A stretch of 64,000 bases of DNA from the NCBI GenBank assembly GCA_006386115.1, contig VFIW01000095.1, forward strand, positions 161,991 to 225,990. The letters are read 5' to 3'. Below the pieces are notes generated by a model that was not told where the DNA came from, did not search any database, and was given only the letters and a program-made list of their open reading frames with translations. The position numbers were made by a program, and so were the translations under genes. The stretch comes from Globisporangium splendens (taxonomy: Eukaryota > Oomycota > Peronosporomycetes > Pythiales > Pythiaceae). Of the stretch, positions 1 through 9,844 are shown one piece after another. Positions within the stretch are counted from its first letter, which is position 1, and each line of letters opens with the position of its first letter.

Positions 1-166
1 GGCGCTAATTTCGCAGCTGGTGGTTCACCTCGTGTCTGGCGGGTGCCTTGGACCTCTGAAAGTTGCGCTCTCGCTCCTTCGTTCCGATTCCGTCGGTCAA
101 GCTGGCGCGCTGGACCTTTTTCTCCTGTGCTGATCCGCTTTTGCATCGCGCTGCCGCTCTCAGGCA

Positions 167-180
167 TCATTCCGCAATTC
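167..180 (+). promoter_or_regulatory. Oomycete Inr/FPR-like core promoter
   Basis: TCATTCCGCAATT lies 52 nt upstream of the ATG at 232. It matches the published oomycete initiator plus flanking promoter region consensus (TCATTYYNCAWTTT-like). Transcription probably starts in the CA of the initiator. The match is seen directly; function is inferred. Confidence 0.6.
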
Positions 181-231
181 TCCTCCGTCAAGCGCCGTCT
201 TCTTCGTCTGAACAAAGTGGTTGATCTGAAG

Positions 232-468
232 ATGTGTCCGCTGCGCTACATTCTGCTGCTGCTGTCGCTGCTGGTGGCGATGATCGGACTGTCGCAGGCC
301 ATGTCGGAGCAGGAGATGTCAGCTGTAACCAACGGCGACGAGGACGACGAGAAGGAGGCGAGCAAGCAGCAGCAGAAGACCACGTTCCGCACGCTCGTGG
401 ACATGCTCAACGGCAAGTATTTATACGACGCGTACAAGGCCAGTCAGATGCGCATCAAGGCCGAGTAA
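232..468 (+). CDS. Small secreted or membrane-targeted protein, 78 aa
   Basis: The ATG at 232 opens a single-exon 78-residue protein. Residues 1-23 form a classic signal peptide: a short polar start, then a Leu-rich core (YILLLLSLLVAMIGL) ending at a likely cleavage site after SQA. The mature part is about 55 residues, very acidic (GDEDDEKEA) and then Gln/Lys-rich, with no cysteine, no RxLR and no dEER motif. It is therefore not a standard RxLR effector. The frame is open upstream from a GTG at 43, but the ATG at 232 was chosen because it begins the signal peptide and sits 52 nt after an oomycete initiator box. No family is recognised. Secretion is inferred from the leader only. Confidence 0.6.
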   Translation: MCPLRYILLLLSLLVAMIGLSQAMSEQEMSAVTNGDEDDEKEASKQQQKTTFRTLVDMLNGKYLYDAYKASQMRIKAE

Positions 469-837
469 GGCAAATCTTGTAATCCAGCGCAGAGGAAGAA
501 CGTCGTGGCAGAGAACGCGTGGAAGCCAATGCGGACCACACATTGGACGCCTGTGTGCTTGAATAAGTGAGACGGGTTGCTCTAGCGTGCATAGATGTGC
601 TGTGTATTTTTATTATTTTTGATTCAAGCTTCTAATGATGGGGAATGCGAACGAATATAACCTCTCATTGTTTGAAACACGCAAGTCACGGTCGATATGT
701 TCATGCTTCTTGTCCATTTTGCTCTTTGTGCGCTTCCTTCCCCAGACATTTCTCTATTTTACAACAGCCATTGCCTATCTTGTTCAAATGTGCTCTTTTT
801 TATTATTTGCTTTATTCTTTCCATACAAATACATCAC
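469..837. other. Convergent intergenic gap
   Basis: This holds the 3' ends of the small secreted protein gene and the LYR-protein gene, which converge here. Base composition becomes T-rich from about 600. No coding signal, RNA gene or repeat is visible. Confidence 0.5.
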
Positions 838-1224
838 TTAGCTTGGTCGCTGGCACACATTGCCCGAGCTGATCACGAGCGGTTCGTTCGCGGACTTCTC
901 CGTGATCGGCGTGAGCTCTTCGTCCTGACGCATGGCCTGGCGCTGTGGGTCCGTGAGCGTCACTTCGTAGCGCGGCGCGCCCGTGTCCTCGACCGCCTTC
1001 TGTCGCCCCTGCACGATGTGGTGGAGCAGCATGCCCTCGGCTTCGTCGATGCCCTTGATCAGCTCGGCCACGGTCTCCTGGTCGCGCACGTCGCGGTTCT
1101 CGAGGAAGTTGTCGCGCAGCGCGAGCCGCGCCTGCTGGATCGCGTAGTCGTCGCCGCGGAACGCCTGGCGACTCGCGCGCAGCAAGCGGCGGTAGCCGCC
1201 AAGCACCTGCAGTCGCGCACTCAT
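838..1224 (-). CDS. LYRM7: LYR-motif mitochondrial complex III assembly factor (LYRM7/MZM1-like)
   Basis: Single exon, 128 aa, ATG at 1224. Residues 7-70 fit the LYRM7/MZM1 pattern: VLGGYRRLLRASRQAF carries the LYR-type motif, followed by a basic/amphipathic helix (AIQQARLALRDNFLENR) and the ELIKGIDEAEGMLLHHIVQG helix. Family members sit in the mitochondrial matrix and hold the Rieske iron-sulfur protein (UQCRFS1/Rip1) until Bcs1 inserts it into complex III. The human and yeast proteins are about 104-123 aa, so this length is normal. There is no obvious cleaved presequence, as is common for LYR proteins. Assignment to MZM1 rather than another LYRM rests on the conserved LLHHIVQG-type end and is my reading, not a search. 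Confidence 0.8.
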   Translation of the reverse strand: MSARLQVLGGYRRLLRASRQAFRGDDYAIQQARLALRDNFLENRDVRDQETVAELIKGIDEAEGMLLHHIVQGRQKAVEDTGAPRYEVTLTDPQRQAMRQDEELTPITEKSANEPLVISSGNVCQRPS

Positions 1225-1664
1225 TCTTGGAGCAGCTCCGTTTTCGCGTCTGCCTCAGTCTGTGTGGATGAAAATCCGTGCATGCATCATTTGGCGATAG
1301 GCCACTATTAAGACTGCAATTACAGAAATGACGTGGGCCACGCCATCTGAGACCACACTTACAGTGTCCCACACTACTTATAGATATTTGCACAAACAGT
1401 GGAAATAAATAAGGTGGACTACGTCATTTTCTCTTCAGTTTTGATGCACACCACACTATTTCATGCTCTCCCTCTCGATAGTGACGCTCTGCTCATCAGA
1501 ATACTGACTGGCGCGCCTTGTGGGTCAAATAGAAACGTAGATGCGCACTCGGCAGTGACATCATTGCGATCCACTCGCCCCCCTCACACGCGCTTCAGGA
1601 GGTCCACTTGATAGGCGAGAGACTCATTTCCCTATCGCCCTCTTCTTCTCCAGACGACGACGAA
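1225..1664. promoter_or_regulatory. Divergent promoter gap between LYRM7-like and b5 reductase genes
   Basis: Both flanking genes read outward from this 440-nt stretch, so it must carry both promoters. No clear initiator match and no conserved gene were found. The open frame back to a TTG at 1608 upstream of the reductase is read as 5' UTR. Confidence 0.4.
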
Positions 1665-2702
1665 ATGGACGCGCTCGTGAACCTCGCGGGCGGAGACGTG
1701 CGCATCGTGATTGGCGTGGCCGTGGTGCTCGCCACGACGCTGCTGCTCGTGGTGTCTGGCGCACTCAAGCCGCGCAACAAGGCGCTCGTGACGCTGCAGC
1801 CGCCGGCCGTCGAAGGCGGCAACCCACCGACGGTGCACCTGCCGCTCATCGAGAAGGAGTCGCTGTCGCACGACACGCGCCGCTTCCGCTTCGCGCTGCC
1901 GTCGGAGAAGCATGTGCTCGGCCTGCCTGTGGGCCAGCACATCTCGCTACGCTACACGGACAGCGACGGCAAGCTCGTGATGCGCTCGTACACGCCTGTG
2001 AGCTCGGACGACGCGCTCGGGTACGTCGACCTCGTCGTCAAGGTGTACTTCAAGGACGTGCACCCGAAGTTCCCTGAGGGCGGCAAGATGTCGCAGCACC
2101 TCGAGTCGCTCAAGATCGGCGAGACCATCGAGGTCTCGGGACCTAAGGGCAAGCTCTCGTACATGGGCAAGGGCGAAATCCACATCAAGCACCGCGTGCG
2201 TGACCCGGCCCCGGAGATCCGCGTCGCCAAGAAGATCGGCATGATCGCCGGCGGCACGGGCATCACTCCCATGCTCCAGATCATCCGTCGCGCACTGCAA
2301 AACCCAGAGTACGTTCGAATTGCGCTTATTCTGTTGCATATTGGATGTGTATCAAAGCTAACGCTATGTGTCGTGATTGTTTCCTCACTATGCAGCGACA
2401 AGACCGAATTCTACTTGCTGTTTGCCAACCAGTCGGAGCAGGACATTTTGTGCCGCGAGGAGATCGACGCCATGGTGCAGAACCACGCGAACGTGCACGC
2501 GCACTACACGATTGACCGTGCGAGCGATGGCTGGAAGCACTCGGTCGGCTTCGTCAACGCCGAGATGATCAAGAAGAACCTGCCGCCGGCCGCGACCGAC
2601 GTGCAGATCTTCATGTGTGGCCCGCCGCCCATGCTCAAGTTCGCGGTGTTGCCAGCGTTAGAAGAGCTCGGCTTCACGCCCAACCAGCACTTCAGCTTCT
2701 AA
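1665..2702 (+). CDS. NADH-cytochrome b5 reductase
   Basis: Two exons, 1665-2308 and 2396-2702, give 316 aa. A single transmembrane anchor (residues about 12-32) precedes a ferredoxin-reductase fold. RSYT at 107-110 binds FAD, the GGTGITPM loop at 196-203 binds NADH phosphate, and CGPPPM near the C-terminus, with the final F, is the typical NADH-specific ending. The enzyme passes electrons from NADH through FAD to cytochrome b5 for fatty-acid desaturation, elongation and sterol synthesis, on the ER or outer mitochondrial membrane. The intron (2309-2395, gtacgt...cag) is 87 nt, a multiple of three, with no in-frame stop, so retention would add 29 hydrophobic residues. Splicing restores the normal NPD-DKTEF strand. 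The ATG at 1665 is the first in frame. Confidence 0.93.
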   Translation: MDALVNLAGGDVRIVIGVAVVLATTLLLVVSGALKPRNKALVTLQPPAVEGGNPPTVHLPLIEKESLSHDTRRFRFALPSEKHVLGLPVGQHISLRYTDSDGKLVMRSYTPVSSDDALGYVDLVVKVYFKDVHPKFPEGGKMSQHLESLKIGETIEVSGPKGKLSYMGKGEIHIKHRVRDPAPEIRVAKKIGMIAGGTGITPMLQIIRRALQNPEYVRIALILLHIGCVSKLTLCVVIVSSLCSDKTEFYLLFANQSEQDILCREEIDAMVQNHANVHAHYTIDRASDGWKHSVGFVNAEMIKKNLPPAATDVQIFMCGPPPMLKFAVLPALEELGFTPNQHFSF

Positions 2703-2835
2703 CTGCGCATTGGAGCGTAAGACAAAGGCAGAGAGGATAACGCACAGCTAAGTCATTTTCATTGCCTACACGTACTTGTGTGTGCGTGTGTGTATTCTGT
2801 AATGTCAGCATTTGATTCGTTCACTACCGACTTGC

Positions 2836-4891
2836 TCATCGCTTCTTGGGCGAGAGCATCATCTTATTGAGTGGCGAGGACGACACTCCGCGGGCGCCAT
2901 TGCCGTCGTTGCCCGTGCCGCTGCTGCCGTTGAGGTCCGGGATAAGCTCGTCGTCCGACGAGTCGTTGAGATTGTCCTTGACGCGCTTCTTGAGCACGCG
3001 CTTCTTCTTCTTGTCCTGCGTGAGGATGACCTGCGTCGACGCCTTCTTCACGCGGTCGCGACTCAGCGCTTCCTCTGGATCGTCGAGCACCATTCCACCG
3101 CCGCCACCGCCAATGGCGTCGTCCTCCATTTCGTCACGAGTGAGACCATCGCCCGGAAGCGCAACGCGTTGGTTGTACGGCCGCGAGACTAGCATGTCGC
3201 TATCAGATATGGAAGCTGCTGCGGTATCCGACAAACTGATGCCTGTACTGCCGAGACCTGCGCCGCGCATTGTACCCAGTCGCACGAGACTGCTGCCTCC
3301 CTTCTTCTTTGTTGGCTGCTGCTGCGGTGGCTGTCCTGACAGCGATCCGCCAGCGGCAGTGACGGTCTTGATCTGGTTCAGCAGCCGCACGAGCGTCATC
3401 TCGCTCTCCTGAAGCGCGTCGACGATAGTCTCGTCCGTCATAACCACGACCTGGTCATCGTCACGGACGCACTCGAGCTTGTCCACCAAGTGTTCAACAC
3501 CGGCTTTGACGCCGATGAGAACCTTGGCGAGGCGCTCGTACTTGAGTTTCGCGCGCTCGAGCTTGGCGCTCGCGAGCACGAGGTTCTGCTCGTGGTCATC
3601 GACCATTTTACGACGATGACCGCCGCAAGATCCACTGTATTTGAGCTCCTCGACGCGCGCCTTCAAATTGCTGTGCTCCGCCTGGAGCTGCTCGACGCGT
3701 GCCTGGTTCTCCTTGGACAGATTGATGAGGTTGTCGGTCGTGCTCTCCTGGCTCGTGATCTTCTGGATCACTTCGTTCACGTCGCTCACGCCCGTGGCCT
3801 CCTTGATCTTGCGGAACGCGCTCTCGAAGATGTCGATCTTGCTGCGGTGCTCCTTCTTCTCCTCGACCGCCATGCCCTGCTGCATGACCGTCATGACCAG
3901 CGCCGACTTGAGATGCTTCTCCTCTTCGGGGTTCAAGTCGCCTGATTCCTTGGCGATCACGTCCAACTTCTGCTTGTCGCGCTTGTCCAGGCGCTGACTC
4001 ATCTCGAGACGAATCCTCACGTACTGTTGCTTTTCTCGGAGCTCTTTCTCGCGCTGCTGCTTCTCCTCTTCGTACTGGCCTCGCGCTTTCTCGAGTTCCT
4101 GCAGGATCATCTCACGCGCATGCGTCGCATCGGATGAGAGCAGCACGAGCTCCTCGTAGTCGTGCTGCTTGGCACCAAGTGCGCGCTCGATTGCCGCCAG
4201 CTGGTTGTCAAAGCCGATGCGTTCTTCCTTCAGGCGCTTCACGATCTGCTCGTACGTTTTCCGAATGCTCTGCGCCTCGTTGTACTTAATCACCGCCTTG
4301 TCCAGTCGATTCTCAAGCATGCGGATCTTGCGCGTCTCGGGCGTGTCCTCGAGACTCGGTTTCTTAGATTCAAGCTCCAGATCCTTGACCTCGTCCTTCA
4401 GTTCTTCCAGCAAAGCAGACTGCGATTGCACGCGATGGCGCACCTCGTCGTGCTGCTTGCGCATTTTATTGAGCTGTGCCACGACCTGCGCGAGCTCTTC
4501 GTTGTCTTCGCCGCCAATGGCTGAAACTCCAGCCGCGGCGAGTGTGGAACTCCCGCCGTTGCCCATACCTGCGCCTATGCTCGTGCGTTTGATGTCAGCG
4601 AGTTGCTTCCGCAGTTCGCGATTCTCGTTCTTGAGCTGGCGAATGCACTCCTTGTTGGCGTTCTTGCTCGTCTCGAGCAAGTCGATGTTGCTTTTCCGAT
4701 CCACCTCTGGCCATGGGCATCAACATACATGACAAGTGGGATTTTCTTAAAGCCAAGAGACCTGAGCATATCCAGAGACGGCACTTACGCAGTAGCCGCA
4801 TTTTGTCGCGCAGATCTTCGACCTGCTCTTCCATGCGACTGTCATAGTCCTGCTCCATGCGCTTGAGCGCATTGTCATGCCGCGCTTGCAT
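2836..4891 (-). CDS. ODAD3: Outer dynein arm docking complex coiled-coil protein (ODAD3/CCDC151-like)
   Basis: Two exons on the minus strand, 4891-4789 and 4706-2836, with an 82-nt intron, give 657 aa. Almost the whole chain is heptad-rich coiled coil. The stretch around IRMLENRLDKAVIKYNEAQS and SIRKTYEQIVKRLKEER is highly characteristic of CCDC151/ODAD3, as is the following DYEEL..SSDATHAREM segment. The protein belongs to the docking complex that fixes outer dynein arms to axonemal doublets, so it is expected in zoospore flagella. The C-terminal 150 residues are low-complexity (poly-Gly near VLDDPEEAL, Lys-rich KKKKRVLKKRVK) and outside the family core. The start is the ATG at 4891; a further upstream exon cannot be excluded because an acceptor-like CACAG lies just before it. 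Confidence 0.85.
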
Positions 4892-5152
4892 TGATGATGT
4901 TGATGGTGTCTTTGTCCTGTGCCACTTTCTCTCTCGCACAATCCAAGCTTTTACGTTTTCGCTTTCAACATGCGCAGCCCAACAGCCCATTCTCACTATA
5001 AAAAGAGAAAGGAACACAGATGTCGACACTTTTGAAACCTCTCCAGGTAACTGACATTGCATTGCTCTCGTTTTGTTTCATGTTCTCTTACTCGTACGTG
5101 CACAGCTAACCACTTAGAATTTTCTCCCTTAATCGTCATTGACACATCTTCA

Positions 5153-7887
5153 TCAGTCGCATCTCAAGTACCGCAGCTCAGGCAAAATATCTACGAAGCA
5201 ACATGTAACGTGAGGTGTGCATCACTGATCTATGGACAAATACATGCGCGTACCTCTCAAAACGTCGATGTGGCTCGGAGTCAGCGCGCAGCCATACACA
5301 GACAGCGATTGAAGCTCTTTCAAGACTGCTCAAATAGAACAAATGAACAAAGCACACAACTTCAGTAAATCCCGTTTCGACCATCTCTTCTTGCAATACG
5401 TACAATATAGATGCCGCAGCGAAAGCGCCGAGATACTGGTGTTGGACAAGTTCAGATATCGCAATTCTGTCAATGAACGGATGTGCACCAGTGACTTGGC
5501 GTGGATGTTCCTGTTCACGCACGACATGGTGTAAGCAACATGTCCCTCCCAACACAACATAAATGACTCAAAAGCAGTCGACTCATTACCTGTTCTGGCT
5601 CAAATTGAGCGACGTCAAGGTAGTAATCTTGGAAATAAGCTCGACGCCACGATCGCTGATGGTTCCGCTGCAAATCTCCAGCTCTTTTAAGCGGCGCAGC
5701 GGCACAAGGTGCAGCAGACCATTATCCGTAATGCTGGTCACGAGACACCGTGTCAACAAATACTCGTGAGAACATTTCACGACGATGAGTAGAGGACAGC
5801 TACTTCGCAACCACGTTACCTTGCACCAAACAGATCCAGCTTCTCAAGTCGTGGAAGACATGTCAGGTTCGCCAACGATCGGTTTGTGATTCCCGGCGTA
5901 TCCAGTGATAGAACCTCCAGGTCCTTGAGATTCACAAGCCCCATTGTCCCTGCGTCGGTCACTTCGGTGCCAGAGACATCGAGTGCCTTTAAATAAATGT
6001 TGTGCCTGCAAATCTCGATGAGACCGGCATCTGTCAGGGACGTCTCCGCAAGCACCAGTCGCTCCAGTCGTTCCAACCGACTTATAAATTCAATTCCTCT
6101 ACGCAACGTCGAAACTCATTGTGAGAAAATTACGCAAGCACCTACAAAGTAATAGCACCACTGCCGCATACCTCTTTAAAATTCGACACGATCGAAGATC
6201 GAGTTCTTGTAATTTAGGCATATGTTGCAAAACAGCAGCGTCAGCCTCGCCAAAAGATGTGCGTCCCAGCAGCAAGACGCGAATGTCTGTCCACGAAATC
6301 GGCAGTGAACGGATATCCTCGCAGTGCCGCGCGTCAACGTATTGCAAACATTCAAGTCCCGAGAGCGACGCCATGCCATCATCACTGATATCGTTGCAGC
6401 CGCGCAGAATCAACGTATCCAGAGTACGGATCCGTCCGATCACTTGCAGTGCCTCGTTACTGCAGCAATTCCAACACAAAAGTAGTTTGAGTTGAACGGG
6501 CAATGCCAAACAGTGAAACAACTAACAACCTGCACTCCGCACCTTATACGACAATGAGACACATCGAGGTAGCGTAAATGCGGATACGACGACGCAATTC
6601 TCTCAAAGCCGGCATCTGTCAAGCTCAAGCAGCGCCCGAGAACCAGCTTTCGCATGTTGGTCAGCTTAGCAAGCCGTCTGAGCCCCACATCGGTCACCAA
6701 TCGACAGCCGCTCTGCATATCATACCCAGACCAAAAGCATTTAGTAACCCATACGTAGCCCGCAATTGATATAGAGTTACATAGCAGAAGCGTACCAAAT
6801 CAAGATTTTCGACGCATTGCAGCCGCTGTATCGCACCAAGGCTTTGGTCATCGATCTTTCGGCATCCCGACAGGTTGAGCGAGATCAGCTTTGTGGAGAA
6901 CTGCAGCACATCGAGCACACTGCGCGACAGTTTAGTACATCCCTGAAAATTCGCGACCGTGAGGCTCGGCAGCTTCTCAATGGGGAGTGAAAACGCGTCT
7001 TGTGTCGTCCCTAGCGACTGGAGCTCGTGGCATCCCGAGACATTGATACTCTTGAGATACTGCAAAGGAGTATGTGGGATCGCATCAAACCATGAAGCGT
7101 CCAGCTCCACGAGGTCCTTGAGATCCCACTCATAGAAGAGAAACGGCGCCAGCAATCGGAATTGCTCTTTTCCCAGATGATGGTGCCGCTTGAGCCACAC
7201 AAGGATCGCAGACGCCAGCTCTGTGGGCATCATCACCGCGTGCTGTTTCGCACAATCATCATCGTCTTCATACTCGCATTCACACGACGATTGCAACGCG
7301 CTTTCGGGGTCGTGAATGAGGCGCATACAGATTGTGCGGATACAGGATTCCACCAACGACAGCGGGACAAACGTGCCGTGGCGCGTCTTGCGGCAGTAGT
7401 CACCCACAAACCCGATCAGTAGCGCTTGCGGCAGCGGCTTCCTCTTCTGCTGCTGCTTCATTGTGTTCGCCTTCCCAGACGCATTGCGCGCATGGAGCGA
7501 GCCACTGTGTCTCTTCTTCTTGCTGGTGCTACTGCCGCTACCCGCGCTCTTACTGAACTGCCGCACGCTGTATTTCTTGGCAAACGGGAACGGGAACGCG
7601 ATGTAGTTGGCGAGCGACTGGCTGAGTACGCGCGGCGGTGGTGGGGGTGGCGGAGGCGTGTACTGCTGCAGCTCTCTCTCGGCTGCGCGGTTCGCTTCGG
7701 CCGCGTCCATGTGCGCGGGGATCGCAGCGGAGCGGCGAATGGATCGCCTTGCGGAAGAGCTCGTTCTTTCGGCGCTTGCGGTGATGGCGGCAGCGGCGGG
7801 GAGCGGCGACGTGGCCAGGCGCGCCAGCAGCAGATCTTCCTCGAATGACGTCACCGTCTGGTGGCACCGGCAGCACACGGCGCCCAT
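5153..7887 (-). CDS. Leucine-rich-repeat protein with N-terminal MGxxCC lipidation-type motif
   Basis: Eight exons on the minus strand (7887-6796, 6712-6543, 6459-6172, 6098-5820, 5733-5590, 5510-5404, 5325-5254, 5190-5153) give 729 aa; every junction is GT-AG and in phase. The chain starts MGAVCCRC: Gly2 plus Cys5/Cys6 suits N-myristoylation and palmitoylation. Residues 10-125 are low-complexity with a run of eight prolines. From about residue 260 to the end there are repeated LRRs of the cysteine-containing/AMN1-F-box type (for example LDVSGTEVTDAG, LVLGRCLSLTDAG, LNLSNTSIS). No F-box was recognised; the domain LLAPFLFYEWDLKDLVELDAS before the repeats is unassigned. Likely a membrane-anchored scaffold or adaptor. 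The introns fall between repeats, as expected for repeat expansion. Confidence 0.8.
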
Positions 7888-8448
7888 TGAGCGTTTTTAA
7901 AATGGAGACACGTTGCCAGCGGATTGGATGACGGACGGCGCACGAGCGTCGCATGCACCGCGTCCGGTCGCCAATGGCCACGGAGAATGGACGAAGTGCG
8001 TGGTTTTTTTTCTTTCTTTCTTCTTGCGCTCCGTTAGACTTGGTTTCAGTATGGCGCGTCTGATAACGGTAAGAATGCGTGCGGATGTGGCGACTCAAGG
8101 TTTAGTTTTCACTTTTTTCTTTGCTGATTTGTTTTCTTTCGCGTTATCTTTCTGAAAGGAAAATGGCGGAAAACATTCCCTGTATCAATTGTCGGTCATG
8201 AAGTTAGTTAACGCCTTCCCAACAATTCATTGCGTAAAATACGTGCAATATTTCGAGGAAGATATATTTTGTGAATGCTGGCGAAAGGGCAACAAAGACG
8301 CACTTCAACACCCGAGCCCCTATTCCCTGTTCCTTTTGCGTGCCGTATCAATTCGAACAAGTACGACTCGCATTTCTTTTTCATAGTTACAGTAGCAAGC
8401 GACCCCACGCAGAAGAATTATCACAACCGCAGGAACCAAGAGAACGAG
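7888..8448. promoter_or_regulatory. Divergent promoter gap between LRR and SPRY genes
   Basis: 560 nt between two outward-reading genes. It has T-rich tracts (8006-8025, 8108-8150) and no recognised gene. An in-frame ATG at 8275 upstream of the SPRY gene would add 58 poorly structured residues; I read this as 5' leader. Confidence 0.4.
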
Positions 8449-9396
8449 ATGCTGCACGCGGAAGCCCCCCGAGACGCGCCGCCGTTGGTGTCGACGCCCT
8501 TCGGCTACGGGGCGCTGCCCACTGACGACCAGACAGCCGACGTGTCGCACTCGGACATCGACGCTGACTCGCGCGATAGCAATGGCACCGCGTTCACGTG
8601 CGTGCAGTTTCCCTGGGGACGCGCATACATGCACACCGAGCTGGTCGCGACCGAGCCCGTGTTCACGTTTTACGCGCTGTCGAAGACCGAGCGCATGAAG
8701 TTTGAAATGCCGTTCGCGCTCACGAGTCCGGGATCCGATATGGTGGCTGCTGTGCGGCGGAAGTTGGATCTGGGCGAAGATATAGCGATCACATTGGTGC
8801 AAACCGATTCGGTGAGTCGCCACGAGATCAAACCAGACATGGAGATCGGCAAGTGCACTATTGGCGCCGACTCAAAGCACCCGATTCTCGTGCTGCAGGC
8901 ACCGCGTGTGCGCTTTGATTCGAAGAAATGCTCGTATTACGTTGTGCTGCAGGAATCGAACAGCGTGGCGATCCAAGTTGCGAAAGGCTTTGGCTCCGTA
9001 CTGGGCAACTGCGAGGTGAGTTGCGGCGTCAAGTACTGGGAAGCGGAATTGCAGAGCGCAAGAGGCGGTGAGGGCGTGTTTCTCGGCGTCGCGTCGTCGG
9101 ATCTGCCGCTGAACGGTAGCATCTTGAATCGCGGGATTTTCTGGGGAATCTCCTGCGGCACAGGCCACAAGCTGCACGACATCATCGACTATTACACAGA
9201 GCCATTTGAGGACGGCGACGTCGTCGGCATGCTGCTGGACATGGAGTACGGCCGCCTCACGTTTTACAGAAATGGGAAGTACCTCGGCGTCGCGTACCGA
9301 AGCATCCCTGCGAAGCGGCTCTGCCCCGTGGTGTCGCTCACGTTCGTGGGACAGCGCGTCAAGTTGCTCTCCACGACGGCGGCACCGCTGACCTAA
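8449..9396 (+). CDS. SPRY-domain protein
   Basis: Single exon; 315 aa from the ATG at 8449. Residues about 175-308 form a B30.2/SPRY domain: KYWEAEL, GVFLGVAS, RGIFWGISCGTGH, EDGDVVGMLLDMEYGRLTFYRNG and LCPVVSLTF are the core strands, with the GDVVG...D...G.L.FY.NG signature intact. Residues about 83-150 (MKFEMPFALTSPGSDMVAAVRRKL through HPILVL) look like a short beta-grasp, ubiquitin-like unit, but this is only inference from the strand-helix-strand pattern. SPRY domains bind peptide partners, often as E3-ligase or scaffold modules; no RING or SOCS box is seen here. An upstream in-frame ATG (8275) exists. Specific function unknown. Confidence 0.75.
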   Translation: MLHAEAPRDAPPLVSTPFGYGALPTDDQTADVSHSDIDADSRDSNGTAFTCVQFPWGRAYMHTELVATEPVFTFYALSKTERMKFEMPFALTSPGSDMVAAVRRKLDLGEDIAITLVQTDSVSRHEIKPDMEIGKCTIGADSKHPILVLQAPRVRFDSKKCSYYVVLQESNSVAIQVAKGFGSVLGNCEVSCGVKYWEAELQSARGGEGVFLGVASSDLPLNGSILNRGIFWGISCGTGHKLHDIIDYYTEPFEDGDVVGMLLDMEYGRLTFYRNGKYLGVAYRSIPAKRLCPVVSLTFVGQRVKLLSTTAAPLT

Positions 9397-9779
9397 AGCG
9401 AAAGATTTTTTAAAAGCATGACGAGGAGAATTTGCGCATACTTCATTTCGTTTTTCATGCAAGATTTTCTGCGGTAGCAGTTGCAGTTGGATTTTTGGTC
9501 TGTGGCAGTAGCGTCTGTTTTTCTGATGGGTGAGCAACTTCGGAGTGTGGATTTCACCATGTGATCATCGCGTCTCGTCATTGGTGTTAAACCCTTTCGT
9601 TTTCTCCAATCATATCGTTATTCGGGACGATCTGGTAAAATGCCGTGATGTGATTGGCGCTTTCTTGCTCACATGGACAGCTACGTCAACACCTTCTGAC
9701 TGTAAGCAGCCGTGTTGTGTGCACAGACGACAGGCAAAGTGTGGCTGAGCATGGCGCTCTGTGCTGCGAACGAATCCTT
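9397..9779. other. Intergenic gap
   Basis: 3' end of the SPRY gene and upstream region of the MsrA gene. No coding signal or repeat was recognised before the initiator box at 9780. Confidence 0.4.
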
Positions 9780-9795
9780 TCTCATTCCGCAATTT
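9780..9795 (+). promoter_or_regulatory. Oomycete Inr/FPR core promoter of the MsrA gene
   Basis: TCTCATTCCGCAATTT starts 65 nt upstream of the MsrA ATG and fits the oomycete GCTCATTYYNCAWTTT consensus at all but the first base. This is the best promoter match in the window and a main reason for calling the genome oomycete. Confidence 0.75.
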
Positions 9796-9844
9796 GCGCC
9801 GCACTGCACAGCTCCACCTTCCTTTTCTAAAGAATTCTGTCAGC

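Noticed and set aside
697..1311. 204-codon plus-strand frame opposite the LYRM7-like gene
   Set aside because: It is the mirror of a G/C-rich-third-position gene, with Arg/Ala/Val/His-biased composition and no domain; the minus strand has the recognisable LYR protein.
1608..1664. Longer N-terminus of the b5 reductase
   Set aside because: It begins with TTG, and the first ATG (1665) directly precedes the membrane anchor.
2846..4732. Several long plus-strand frames opposite the ODAD3-like gene (188, 151, 118, 187 codons)
   Set aside because: Ser/Arg/Leu-rich antisense shadows of a coiled-coil gene whose minus-strand protein is clearly conserved.
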